NCBI GenBank assembly: GCA_905220665.1
Contig: CAJNAR010000166.1
Location: forward strand, 479,718 to 543,717
Reading direction: 5' to 3'
DNA from: Albugo candida
Taxonomy: Eukaryota > Oomycota > Peronosporomycetes > Albuginales > Albuginaceae
DNA: 64,000 nt
Under the pieces are notes generated by a model. That model saw only the letters and a list, made by a program, of their open reading frames with translations, made no database searches and was not told the origin of the DNA. Shown here in pieces: positions 40,615 to 53,200 of this stretch; position 1 is the first letter of the stretch, and each line of letters opens with the position of its first letter. The translations under genes and the position numbers were made by a program.

Positions 40615-43123
40615 ATGGTCCAAGTCGACATATCGACACAACCAAGGGTGCTAGCGTCCACTTGTAGTGACGTGGCAACCCTCATGAGTCACCCAGCCTT
40701 GAGTGATTGCATGATTGTTGATGAGTCATCACCCCTATGTGATGACGTGGAAAGTACCCCCACCCCCTGTTTGACGGTACAGGGTAATACCGGTACTACC
40801 GGTGTAGGATGTGGTACCGGTGGTACAAGCGGTACTGTCGTTGCCCCGTCACAGGGTGACGAAAAGGCAACTGCAACTGAAAGTGTGGACGACACCAAAG
40901 GTCCCACTTTGGCAGAAATAATCAAGTCGCAGGAGTCCTTGCGTAAGGACCAGGCTAGAGCTCGAGCGAAATTTCGCGTAGAGCTCGCAAAGCCGAAAGC
41001 CTCGGATATCGAGGCTATATTGCAGCTATATGCTGATGGGGAGCACCCGGATTGGTCGGTTCTGTCTGCTAAATTGGAAGCAGCAAGACCTTTCCAAATC
41101 CGGAAAGCAACCTTCCCGATGGTCTTGGAGACGGGCCAGTCCTTGACCCGTACTCCAAATGGAAAAATACTAACATCCCTGATGCGAGACCACGGTAATC
41201 CGGTTTTTGAAAGCCTCCTGGAGAGCCGGTCAATCGCTCAGGTGTCCAAAATGCCTGGGGGAAACATCAGAGTGATGGTCACCACAGCGGATGCCTGCCA
41301 ACAGTTGGAGTGTCAGCCGGTGACTATCCTTGGGGAGAAGTACTTTTTTCGGGAGTTTGATACTCTTGAAACAAAGTACTACCTCGATGTTTTCGGCGTA
41401 GGCGTGGAGGAAGAACGGAACAACATTCTCCGTGCTCTTCACCAACTCGGGTGTCAAGTGGTATATGACACCTTTCGCGAGACGGTTCCAACCAAAGAGG
41501 TGGTAATGTCGACTTGGAGAGTCTACTTTGGCTGCTCAACGTGTCCCCAACAACTGGTTAGAGTTGGTAAAGTGATTGAACAAATCGCTTACGACAAACA
41601 GCTCTACCCAGTACGGGGTAAGAATGCTCCTATTCCAACGGAACGACCACGTTTTGGTCAACGTGGTCCTTACTGCTTGGATTTGGGTGCTGCAATATAC
41701 ACGGGAACACGGCAACAACCAAAGGAAAACAAAAAGAAAAACACAAAACAACCAAACACAACTCACACTCAGCCTCAGAATCAAAAGCAAGCAAAATCGC
41801 AACAAGAAAAACAAAAACAAACAACCGCGCCATCGGCAGTCGTGGTGGTCCCAAAAAAGGTGGAGAAGCCAATTCAAATTCAGGAATTGGAGACGAGGCG
41901 ACCGGAGCGCAAAAAATTCCGACCAAATTTCGTTGGAGCTCAACAGTCCTCCCTCTATCTCACCACCAGGGTCACCAGACTTATCACAGACCACTCCCCC
42001 CATCCTACATTTAAAAAGTCAATCATCTTCCCATCCACGGGTGGAGAAGGATGGTGACACATACATGCAGTTGGCATGGACGCGAGGAAAGCGTAATCGA
42101 ACTGAGCCGTTCGACCAAATGGTTTCCAATGCACCACCTCGTGCGCTCCCAACGTTGGCGACAAGCAATTACTTTGCTGTGCTCGCAACCATGGAGGTGG
42201 ATGTCGAAGAAGTTCAAGCGGTTGCCAATCCGGCGCATGGCAATCGCATTCAAATTATTCCCGTGAAAGCACGGATGCCAAAAGAGGTAGCCACTTCGAA
42301 AGAGGCGGCACACTTTTATAAGAAGCGTCATACAACGGTGGAAAAAGCAGAGCGACCAACTCGAATTGGTGAAATCGGAGAGCTCATGGAAATGGATTCC
42401 AAAAATGCACTCCACCAGCTTCGACCGGACAAGCTGGTCCAAGCCGATGCGTGCATCCCACATGTGCGTAGGCTGGTACAATTTTGTACTAACCCGGACC
42501 AAATCATCCGGGCAGCATTAGATCATCCCATCACCATGCATGGGGTGCTTATTTCATGCATGGAGTCGAATGATCCTGCGTTGGACGAAGTAGCACATCT
42601 ACTTCTCATCAATCGCGTTTTTGCAGCGCACAATCTCGGCGAAGATGTCACATTTACGACGCGATGGAATCGCCACGTTGGTGGAAAAGTTCCCTCCAAG
42701 AGAGCTGTATTGTTCGAGAAAGTGATGCCTTGGTGGAGGTCAGTGCCGGACACTGTTCACGGTTTGACTCGGGCGACCAAAGCTCTCGCATTATTGGAAT
42801 TGTTATTTATGTCTACTGCCCCGACATTTTACACAAACGATCACTGGATCCACTATCTCACCGATAGACCAGTGATCTGGATTCCGGGTCACCATTGTCG
42901 TTTACTCCCCATCAATGTGCTTATCTTGTTGTTACGCTCCGACGTGGGCATAAAGTGTTGGTCGCAATGGTTTGGTGGTAAATGGCAAGGACTTCTCTGT
43001 GGCGATATCGGCGAGCTCTCAGTCAATCTCAGTTTTTTCCCTGAAGAGAAAGCAACACTTCACCTCTCAAAAGAAGATGGTGAAATGAGGTTGATTGCCG
43101 GTCCACTTCAGCGTGAATGCTAA
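40615..43123 (+). pseudogene. LINE family A ORF1, copy 2, one frameshift
   Basis: Same protein as copy 1 ORF1. An A-run near 41911-41916 has six A instead of five, moving the frame in the linker between the two conserved regions. The second half continues open to the normal stop at 43123. An otherwise clean gene with a single homopolymer change could be a recent mutation or an assembly error. Confidence 0.85.
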
Positions 43124-46100
43124 GGGCTCCTCGATTATTCCAACGTGGAACAATATCTCAGCACTCACGGTGAATGTTAATGGAATTCATAAAAATGGTC
43201 ATCTTTTTATCGACCACATCCTATCACAACACTCCATTTGTTGTGTTCAAGAAACCAAGTTTCACGATCACAACCAACTGGACTCATTTCAGTTTTTATT
43301 ATCCTCAAAAATGCAGCACAAAATGTTTGTCAATGATCACAACAGTGCATTTCTACATCCGACTCAAAACCGCAGTGGCGGCGTCATGACAATTCTTCGT
43401 TCGGACTTTCCCGGTTACTCAACAGCTGAAGAACTTACCGAACGAAGCATTCGAAATCGTTATTTGGTTTTGCGTCTTCTCATTCACGATGCACCGGTGT
43501 ATATTCACAATGTATATGCACCGGTCACGGCCGAGGAACGAGTGGGTTTTTATGATTTATTGCTTTCCAACACTTTCGAATCGACCGCAACACATATCGT
43601 ATTTGGTGATTTCAACACGCCACTCGATTCAGCTATCGATGCTTCGAGTGGAACAATTCGACACGAACCAAGTCGATTAGCGTGTTTGGAATGGCTTTCA
43701 CAGTTGGGTGTGGTAGACGCTTGGCGAATCCAACATCCGACTGAAAAAGTATTTACAGGACCATTACCGCGCAAGAATCGATTAGATTATATCTGCATGT
43801 CGGAAGAGCTATTCAATATGGTATACAAAACCTCTGAGTATTTTCGTCCACGACATGCGGGAGATCATCTGGCACAAAAAGTAACTTTTGCAAATCCAAC
43901 TCAATCTCCGGGACGAGGATATTGGAAATGTTCATTACGATTATTTGAATATCCTAAAGTTGTCGAAGCAATCAAATTGGAAGCGAATTTGGTGCTCGAA
44001 CAGTTACGGACAACTTCGAATCCCGGTAAAATGTGGGAATGTTGGAAGACGAAAATCAAGAAACAGCTTCAAACCATTGAAAAAAAGGTTGCACAAGATA
44101 GCCGACGTGATGTTGAGTCTAGCCAGCGTGTTTTGGAAGTCGCAGCAGCTCGATATCGCATTCAGGACACCAATGAGTCACGGTATTTTTACGAATCGAG
44201 TCTCCAACAATTTCGAATTTCAGTCGAAAACAACGCGAAATACAACCAAGATGAAAGTTTCGACCATCACGTGAAGCATATGGAGAACTCTTCAAAGCAT
44301 TTTTTTCGCCCTCCGGATAGTTCTTGTCGTCGCGTGCCGATCGAAAATGTTACAAAAAAATGTGGTACCGTGACATCGAACCCGAGGGAGATTATTGACG
44401 AATTCAGAGATCATTGGGGTGGTGTCATGGGCTCTGTTTATAGCTCAGAGACCGACTCAAATGTTCCAAGTGACAGAAAGCAAAAAAAGTTACTCGATTC
44501 GATTCAAGTTTCACTTGCCTCAGCAGAGCAAGAACGTCTCTCAACTCGGTTAAGTACGACCGAGATGGCGGAAGCGATCAAGCACATGCGGAGTAGTTCT
44601 TCTCCAGGTATGGATGGACTACCAGCTGCATTTTATCAGCTTGATCCGGAAACGTTTGGCGAGTGTCTGAAGATCGTGTTCGAATTTCAGCTAGAAAGAG
44701 GAATTTTACTGCGATCACAACGTCACTCAGCAATCACACTTTTATACAAAAAAGGATCACGAGGTGATCCTGCAACTATCGACCGATCGCACTGCTTTGC
44801 GTCGATGTGAAAGTACTTTCAAAAGTGTTGGCGTATCGATTGCAACGTTTTTTGCCAAAATTGATCCATCAAGATCAAAAAGCATTTGTGCGCGGAAGGT
44901 CAATGCATCATCATATTCGACATCTCACCGACATCCAAGACTTGGTCACTCATCGTGGGGAGGAAGCTTATGCGACCTTTCTCGACTTTGAGAAAGCTTA
45001 TGATCGAGTCAATTGGACGTACATGTTTCGCGTTTTGGAAAAAATGGGTGTTGGAAAAAGTTTCATCGACTGGGTTCGTCTTTTGTACAATAACACAAAG
45101 GCGCAGTTGATGATTAATGGAAATATCACACCGTCCATTACACCACAACGTGGAGTGAAACAAGGTGATCCTCTCTCAGCATTACTTTTTCTGATGACGA
45201 TCGAACCTTTGGGAAATTTACTTCGACAACATGAAGAACATGGCATTTGGATTAATGGCACGACTGTCGCAACTGGATTATTTTTTGCGGACGATTCGAC
45301 ATTGCTTTCAGAGACACCAAATGGTGTTTTGACGCAACTCGAACTCGTCCAAGTCTATTGCGATGGATCGGGTGCGAAACTCAACTTGAGTAAATCATCT
45401 TTGCTCTCGTTGAATCGGACCATGCCGTGTCCATGTATTCCCAATTTGACCATAATGGGTCCGGAGGATTCGGTCAAGTATTTGGGTATGCCGTTCGGCC
45501 AGACACCGACTCATTCGATGGTTATTTCAACTCTCGACAAGCGTTTTTACGATGGGTTTGGTGCATGGTTTCGACGAGCACGAACTGTTCGTGGTCGACT
45601 ACTGGTTGCGCAGACGATGATTTTATCACGTTTGTGGCATTACACGATGCACGTAGACATACCAGCAGCGACAATTCGACAGTGGCAATCGATGTTAAAT
45701 CGATTTGTGCTTGGTCGGAAACACAAAAAAGATTCAAAACATGTTCACCTACTCAGCAAAGAGTTTTTATATCTTCGCCGACAAGATGGTGGACTACAAG
45801 TTCCTTTTTTGGTGGGACGACTAAAGCTACAACGTATTCAATTCCTTCAGCAGTTCGCATCCGATGCGTCAACAATTCTTCCTGCGAATTGGACAACAGC
45901 TTCGACGGAATTATTACAACTTATTCAACCTCCCTTTGGACCACACAAGCCGATGGATATATTCACCATCGCACCAAATCGACATGGAAAAATGGTTCAA
46001 TGGGAGAGCATATCATCATGGTGGAAAAAGCATTTAGAATGTGGCATCAGATGGATTGGAGCATTTCAATATCAGATTTAAATGTTTCACAACGCCGTCA

Positions 46101-47292
46101 GTACTACATGGAACAGCCGATGTGGTTTCACTGCGACCAAAAATTACATTACGAAGCTGCTACTCGTCATCCGAGTACACAGAACGTTTGGTACAATCTT
46201 GGCATGGTGGATGAACCACATCGAACATTTCGAAAAACGTTTGCTACACTTTTCGACGTTCGAAGTTTGCAAGACTTTTTTCGTGAAAGCGACACATGGC
46301 CAACGAAGGAAGATTTCGTCGCCAACTATTACAACGACGAAGAGCAGAACACCTCGGATATGTCTGAAGAAAAGTTGCTGAGTCGACTTTACAATGAAAT
46401 CACTCAGATTCTCCAGCGTATCCACTCGACGATTGGTCTCATCACTTGGATTATACCAACTACAAGTGGCAGATCATTTTATGTGGGAGTAAAAAGCAAG
46501 GAAAGGAAACATTATTTTCCATCTATTCCACGCTCACAACTCTCACGAATCGTCTGGAAACCACCCGAACCAACCAAGAGTCATCCGATGTCGACACATT
46601 GGTCATCACGGGAGAGATCGGACGCACTGGATTCAGAACGAGTTCGAACTTTTATGGCTACATCACGGCATCTTCGAAAACGTGTATTACCAATTTTCGA
46701 GGATTTACAGTTTCGTCTAGCCTTTCGAATGTTGCCAGTTCGATCTCGTTTCTGGTTCTTAACAAATATTCAGCCCGACATTATCTTGTGCACGCAGCCT
46801 TCGTGTGGGGCAGTGGAATCCGATCAACATCTCTTTCTAGAGTGCGATCACACGGCACAGTTATGGAGAGAGTTACTCCCTAGTTGGGATCAGTTTTTCT
46901 CCTTTCGACCACGTTGGACGCATATTGCATGTGCAATCGTACCAACACTACGGTCGGATTGGAAAGAATATTTAGCAATTATATCGGATTTGTGGCTTGC
47001 ATTGCAAGCGGTGACACTGCACTTCGTCTGGACAGATCGGAATCGTCGTTTGTTCGATCAGCGATCAGCAACTCCGACAGTTCCAGCACTTTCCGTCATT
47101 TACACCACGTTTAGTGCGCACGTTCGGTACTTTCGAAGACAGTGTTACGACCAAGAGGAACGCATTCGGCTTGCAAAGGTACTGGATCAACTCGAAACGC
47201 AAGGATCATTTGGTGGATTTTTCAGAAGTCGAAGATCATTGCTGCGGGTCCGGCACAGGCGAGTGGAACGGCAAGTGCAACTCGGATCCTAG
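43095..47292 (+). pseudogene. LINE family A ORF2, copy 2, two frameshifts
   Basis: Endonuclease, reverse transcriptase and C-terminal finger are all recognisable as in copy 1. One G is lost in GATCCTGGCAAC near 44771, between the RT motifs KKGSRGDP and NYRPIAL. One C is lost in the A-rich site near 46028. The RT core from 44807 to about 46025 is open, including LFFADDSTLL. There is no AUG at the ORF2 start, as in copy 1. Confidence 0.85.
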
Positions 47293-47610
47293 TCCTAGTT
47301 GGCTGGTCATGCTCACCGTAGTGTGGCGCACACCAATTTGCAAACCACGGTACTTTTGGACCATTTTTACAACTTTACAAACTTACCACTTAACAACTTT
47401 ACAACTTTCAACATCTATCCGTTACACGATGGACACACTCTCGTACTGTAGTGGTGAACGCTACCGCACTGCAGAACTAGCAACGAGGGACATATTATCA
47501 ACTCTCACAGGTATTCTCGAAACGTTTTTATATGTATATATGTTATTTAAGATAGCCTAGGCAACTAGAGAAGTCAGTTAGTCTAATTCTAGTAATATAG
47601 ACACCTTCAA

Positions 47611-47625
47611 CTGAGCTAGACAGGC
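47611..47625. repeat. tRNA-Lys-like 15-bp junction repeat
   Basis: CTGAGCTAGACAGGC, whose reverse complement GCCTGTCTAGCTCAG matches nt 1-15 expected for a eukaryotic tRNA-Lys gene, including the A-box start TAGCTCAG. The same 15 bp also occurs at 40508-40522, 54559-54573 and 57081-57095, always exactly between adjacent LINE units. Confidence 0.8.
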
Positions 47626-47726
47626 ACTTCTCAATTTGCCGGCTACTACGTAACCCGCAAAACGAATACAACAAAGCGACTTTTCAACAAAAACACGCAC
47701 TTTTCCACCCTTTCCTGTCGAAGACA

Positions 47727-50246
47727 ATGGTTACTATCGACATATCCAGCTTACCTATCGTTACATCGCCTGATGTGAGTAGTACTTCTACATGTAATGT
47801 GTCCGTTACTGACACGTTACCGGCGGAAAGTCCAGCAACCCGCACACCTATACCGGCGGAAAGTACAGCTACTGCCACACCTCTACCGTCGGACTCTACC
47901 GCGTCCGCTGGGGTTATTGGCCAATCCGAGACCGAGATGGAGATAGAGACGCCTCTCTCTGCCACTCCAATTTCTGCCAATCAGCCGGTGCCAATGGAGG
48001 TTGATGACAGCACCGCGTCATCAGCTTCGAAACCGGTTGAAACGGCGTGTGAAACCGACCATCGTCCAAGTTTAGCCGAAATCTTGAAAGGTCAAGAAGA
48101 AGCACGCAAGGACAAAGCTGTAAAAAAAGCGAAGTGGAAGGTTGAAATGCCAAAACCTTTAGCATCAGATCTGCGTGCTATCGAACAACTCTTTCAAGAC
48201 GGACGTCCGTCCTGGGATGTTTTGGCTGTACACTTGGCGGCAGCAAAGCCGTTTATGCTACCAAGTGCAAAGTTTTCGATTGTCCTGGAGACGGGACAAA
48301 CTTTTGTACGCTCACCACCCGCCCAAATCCTACAATCGTTCGTTAGAGATCATGGGAACAAGATCCTTGACGAGTTATTTGATGCGGGGAAAATTGGCCA
48401 ACTGGCTAAATTGCCTGGAGGTAATCTACGCCTTCTCGTCACGAGCGAGGAAGTTTGCCAGAAGTTGGCTCATGAGACGGTTTCCCTCATGGGGAACCAG
48501 TACTCCTTCCGAGAGTTCGATGTGCTCGGGTCACGCTACTTCATGGACGTTTTCGGAATTGGACCGGAAATGTCCACAATAACAGTTGCATCAGCACTGC
48601 ATCGTCTTGGCTGCGATGTTTTGTATGAAAACTTTCGTGAAGCTGTAGCTTCTAAACGGCTATCCATGTCTACGTGGAGAGTGTATTTTCGCTCCACGTC
48701 ATGTCCTAAACCTCTGGTCGTGGCTGGAAAAGTTTGCGAACAAATTTGTATCGAAGGGAGATACTATTTGGCTCGCGGAAAAGGGGCTCCGTTACCTGTT
48801 GAGCGATTGAGGATGGGTCAGCGCAGTCCACACTGCTTATTGCTGCCAGTGAACACTCCGAACTCGACTCAGCGAGCGACGAAGCCCCCGACTCCAACAA
48901 CTGAATCTAAATCGGTGCCAAGCAAGCGCACCGGAAAAACAACAAAACCAGCTCAAGAGAAGCAACACATAAAAGATAAAGAAAGAAAATCTACCTCAAG
49001 TAATGCTAAAAGTACATCCAAAACTGACGAAACATTCTGTCCTCTGACAACTACCGAAGCTAATACATCGGACCATCACCAGAAGGCATCTACGTCGCCT
49101 GTTTCAGAACCGGAAGAGAAGCTTGGAAGCAGTGATTCCCAACCTGCTGAGGAATCAAAACAAGCTGAAGAATCACAACCGGATTCTTGGACAGTTGTTC
49201 GCTCAAACAACAAAAGAAACCGCTCGTTAGACAGCTTCAAAAGCCTGCTCAGCAAAGCTCCTCCAAAAAAATTGGAAGGGCTTGCCACCAGCAATTTTTT
49301 CGATGTGCTTAGCACTATCGATGTGGAATATACAAAGATAGATGTAACGACCAATCCAGCGTTCGGAAAGCGCTACCATATCGTTCCGACCAATGTTGTG
49401 GTACCTAAAGATGTAGCTACGTCGAAAGAAGCGGCGCATTTTTTCACAAAGAAGCACACCAAAATCGTGAAGGACTCTCGTCCTACTCGCGTGGGTGAAG
49501 TGGTGAACTTGTTGGCAGAAGATCTACTGACGGCACAGATCCCAACGAAGCCCGATCGGCTTCTCCAAGCGGACATTCACGTGTCCAAGGCGGAGAAGCA
49601 TCTTGGATTCACGTCCAATGGAGATAGCCTTCTCCAGTTCGCATTTAATCATCCGATTGCATTACATGGAGTGCTCAATAAGGGTATGCGATTCAATGAT
49701 CCGTGTTTAGCTGAAGTGGTGCAAGTACACACGATCAATCGTATACTTGCTGCATCCGAGCCGAATTTGGACACCACTTTCATTACAAAATGGTCGAAAA
49801 AGATTGGGGGAAAAGTTCCAACAAAACGTCAAGCTATGTTTGACGCAACCAATAGTTGGTGGACGGAGTCACCTGAAGTGGAAGAGCTCACTCGAGCCAC
49901 CAAATCGCTCGCCTTCTTCGAGCTCATGCTGATGTGCACTGCTCCGGCAGTTTTTCATAATGACCACTGGATTCAACACATCACTGGTCGACCGGTGCTG
50001 TGGATACCGACACACCATTGTCGCTTACTACACACCAATGCACTGATTATGATACTGCGCTCCCCACTAGGCACACTTTGCCTTAGTGAGTGGTTTGATG
50101 CGCAGTGGGATAGTCCCCTTTACGACAATTTGGAAGCCATTCAGCTTTCGACAAATTTTCTACCCGATGAAGTGTCTATTTTGCAACTGAGCGAAGTAGA
50201 TGGAGTACAAACACTCGTTGTGGGTGCTCTCTCTGTTCAGTATTAA
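47727..50246 (+). CDS. LINE family B ORF1 protein (intact)
   Basis: An 839-aa frame starting MVTIDISSLP, with the same layout as family A ORF1: a Thr/Pro/Ser-rich N-terminus (to about 110), a first conserved region (about 112-370, blocks IVLETGQTF, FVRDHGNKI, LPGGNLRLLVTS, YSFREFDVLG, MDVFGIG, MSTWRVYF), a Lys/Ser/Thr/Gln-rich linker (about 375-500), and a second conserved region to the end (VVPKDVATSKEAAHFF, IGGKVPTKRQ, HNDHWIQHITGRPVLWIP). No zinc knuckle was seen. Conservation against family A in the two blocks but not the linker suggests selection on two folded domains. RNA binding is inferred from its place in the element. Confidence 0.85.
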   Translation: MVTIDISSLPIVTSPDVSSTSTCNVSVTDTLPAESPATRTPIPAESTATATPLPSDSTASAGVIGQSETEMEIETPLSATPISANQPVPMEVDDSTASSASKPVETACETDHRPSLAEILKGQEEARKDKAVKKAKWKVEMPKPLASDLRAIEQLFQDGRPSWDVLAVHLAAAKPFMLPSAKFSIVLETGQTFVRSPPAQILQSFVRDHGNKILDELFDAGKIGQLAKLPGGNLRLLVTSEEVCQKLAHETVSLMGNQYSFREFDVLGSRYFMDVFGIGPEMSTITVASALHRLGCDVLYENFREAVASKRLSMSTWRVYFRSTSCPKPLVVAGKVCEQICIEGRYYLARGKGAPLPVERLRMGQRSPHCLLLPVNTPNSTQRATKPPTPTTESKSVPSKRTGKTTKPAQEKQHIKDKERKSTSSNAKSTSKTDETFCPLTTTEANTSDHHQKASTSPVSEPEEKLGSSDSQPAEESKQAEESQPDSWTVVRSNNKRNRSLDSFKSLLSKAPPKKLEGLATSNFFDVLSTIDVEYTKIDVTTNPAFGKRYHIVPTNVVVPKDVATSKEAAHFFTKKHTKIVKDSRPTRVGEVVNLLAEDLLTAQIPTKPDRLLQADIHVSKAEKHLGFTSNGDSLLQFAFNHPIALHGVLNKGMRFNDPCLAEVVQVHTINRILAASEPNLDTTFITKWSKKIGGKVPTKRQAMFDATNSWWTESPEVEELTRATKSLAFFELMLMCTAPAVFHNDHWIQHITGRPVLWIPTHHCRLLHTNALIMILRSPLGTLCLSEWFDAQWDSPLYDNLEAIQLSTNFLPDEVSILQLSEVDGVQTLVVGALSVQY

Positions 50247-53200
50247 GGGAAGCTTATCGGATTACAATTCTTGGACCAATAAAACCATTCTATCAGTCAA
50301 TACAAACGGAATCAAAAAGAATGGTCACCTTGCAATCCAACATACATTTTCAAAATACGCACTTTGTTGCGTGCAGGATACACGTTTTCGTAATCGTCAG
50401 CACCTGGAGACGTTTCGCTTTCATCTGACATCGAACTTCAGAACTAAATCGTTTATCAGTGATACGAATAGTCTTCACTCTCACCCCTCTCGGGAACGAG
50501 TAAACGGTGTTATGACCATTATCCGGAACGATTTTCCCGGATTTCAAACTGCTGAAGCCGTGCACAATGTCACAGTTCAAGATCGTTATCTGGTAGTTCG
50601 TTTGGTGGTTCATGGAGCACCAGTATACGTCCACAACGTTTATGCTCCGGTTGATTTAACGGAACGAAAACCTTTTTTCGATCAGCTTCCAATTGGATCA
50701 TTCGAAGCAAACGCATCACATATCGTCTGTGGAGATCTCAACACAACTCTCTGTCCAAGTCTGGATTGTTCTAGTGGTGCATATCGCCATGATCCAAGTC
50801 GCCTCTCGTGCTTGGAATGGCTTTCAAACTTGGGTGTTCTCGATGCTTGGCGTCACCAGCATCCCGAAGAGCGTATCTTTACTGGCCCTCAGCCACGACG
50901 TAATCGATTGGATTACATCCTTTTGTCGGAACACCTATTCCGTACAATTTATAAGGATTCAAATTATGCCACCCTTCCTCACACGGGGGATCATTTGGCA
51001 CATGTACTCAAGTTTGCAAATCCGAGCCAACTTCAGGGCCGTGGTTACTGGAAATGTCCTCTCTCACTATTCGAGTACCCAGTAATCATCGAGGCGATCG
51101 AAGTCGACGCGGAACGCATTTTGGAAAAGCTTCGTGCTTCTTCCAGTCCCGGAAAGGACTGGGAGCGTTGGAAGAAGTATATGAAGCGTTTACTTCAGCA
51201 AATTCAAAAAATGATTCGACGTCAAGAGGAAGATGAGATCGTTCGAGCGCAATCGGAGTTGGAACATGCTGCATCCGCCTATCGAATGTCCGATCAGAGA
51301 AAAGAAAAGAAGATTTACAAGGACGCTCTTCATTCTTATCACGAACGAGTGAAGAGCTCGTCAAAGTACAATCAAGACTCCGCGTTCGACCACCAGATGC
51401 GAAATGTGGAGAAATCATCGAGATACTTCTTTCGTCCGCTGGATTCAACTTGTCATCGGGTGCCATTGGAAGAAGTCCTCCTTCCGAATGGCAAAGTATC
51501 AAAGAATCCACTTGAAATCACCCTTCAGTTCACCGACCATTGGGGTGGAATTATGGGTGATAAGGAAAGTTCAGCTGGAGTCCCACTCCGTCCTTGCATT
51601 CAAAAACAACAAACGCTTATCGACTCAATTACCAAAACATTAAACAGCTCTGATGAGTCGTTTCTTTCTGCTCCATTAACTAAATCGGAAATGGAAGGAG
51701 CCATCAAAAGTATGCGCGGACACTCATCACCTGGAATGGATGGATTGCCGGCAGCATTCTACCAACTTGCTCCGAGTGTCTTTGGTGAATGTTTGCAAAT
51801 TGTCTTTGACGATCAACTTCGTCGAGGCTCTCTGCTGCGCTCTCAGCGTAGTTCGGCAATCACGTTGCTTTACAAAAAAGGATCTCGAGCAGATCCTGGC
51901 AACTATCGTCCTATTGCATTAATATGCGTGGATGTGAAAGTGCTGTCAAAGGTACTTGCCTATCGACTCCAGAAAATGCTTCCGAAATTGATTCACGAAG
52001 ACCAAAAAGCATTTCTGAGAGGCAGATCCATCCACCACCACATTCGATACATGAGTGATCTACAAGATTTGATCACTCATCGTGGCGAGGAAGCATATGC
52101 AACCTTTCTCGATTTTGAGAAAGCGTACGATCGAGTGGATTGGTCGTACATGTTTGCTGTGCTTTCGAAAATGAACTGCGGAAATTCGTTTATCAAGTGG
52201 ACAAAGCTTCTATACACCAACACGAATGTTTCGCTGTTGTTGAATGGAACGCTTTCACCAAAGATCACTCCTTCTCGTGGAGTCAAACAAGGTGATCCAC
52301 TCTCCGCATTGCTCTTTCTTATGACTATTGAGCCGTTGGGAAATTTGTTGCGGAGACATGAAGGACCTGGTATTTGTATCACTCCAATGGATACATCAAC
52401 CAGTTTATTCTTTGCGGACGACTCGACTTTGTTATCGTCTTCGCTCGGTGGGGTGGAGGCTCAGCTTGATGTCGTTCAACACTATTGTGATGGTTCAGGA
52501 GCAAAGTTAAATCTTTCAAAGTCGACTTTACTTCCTCTTAACCGTCATCAAGCCTGTCAGCCGTTCGCTTTAGTGAAAGTTCTATCACGGTGCGAGTCGG
52601 TCAAGTATTTGGGAATTCCTTTCAGTCAATCACCAGTGAGTGATTTGATGATTGAATTCCTAGAAGATCGTTTCTATGGTGGTTTTCGTCAGTGGTTTCG
52701 TCGAGCAAGAACGGTGCGTGGACGTTTATTGGTGGCACAGACCATGGTTTTGTCACGATTATGGCATTTTACGACACATTTTGATATCCCGAAACATTTA
52801 CTGCGACGATGGCAATCGATGTTAAATCGATTTGTGTTGAGTCGAAAGTATGAGCGGGATTCAACACATGTGCAGCTCATTCGATCGGAACTTTTATATC
52901 TGCCTTATTCACAAGGTGGTTTACAGGTTCCGATGATCGAGAAGCAATTAATGAAACAACGACTCCAATTTCTACAACAATTTGCACTACATTCCAGTAC
53001 ACCTATTCCAAGCAACTGGACATTGACTGGTATGGAAATTGTGAAGAACATCTTACCCAACTTTGGACCGTTCAAGCCGCTCGATATCTTAACGATATCA
53101 CCTCGTCGGCATGCTACCATGGTTCGTTGGAATGTAGCGTCATCGTGGTGGAAGCAGACGTGCGTTTGGTGGAGTCAGAGTAAGTGGGAACTCACACCCC

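Larger units (their letters stand above)
40523..47625 (+). mobile_element. LINE family A, copy 2 (near full length, ~7.1 kb)
   Basis: Very similar to copy 1 along its whole length, so recently copied or homogenised. 5' UTR 40523-40614, ORF1 40615-43123 (one frameshift), ORF2 43095-47292 (two frameshifts), 3' UTR to 47610, then CTGAGCTAGACAGGC to 47625. Confidence 0.9.

Noticed and set aside
40508..47625. CRISPR-like or satellite array, because of regularly spaced identical 15-bp repeats
   Set aside because: The spacing is 2.5-7 kb and the intervals are retrotransposon bodies; the repeats are target-site pieces.
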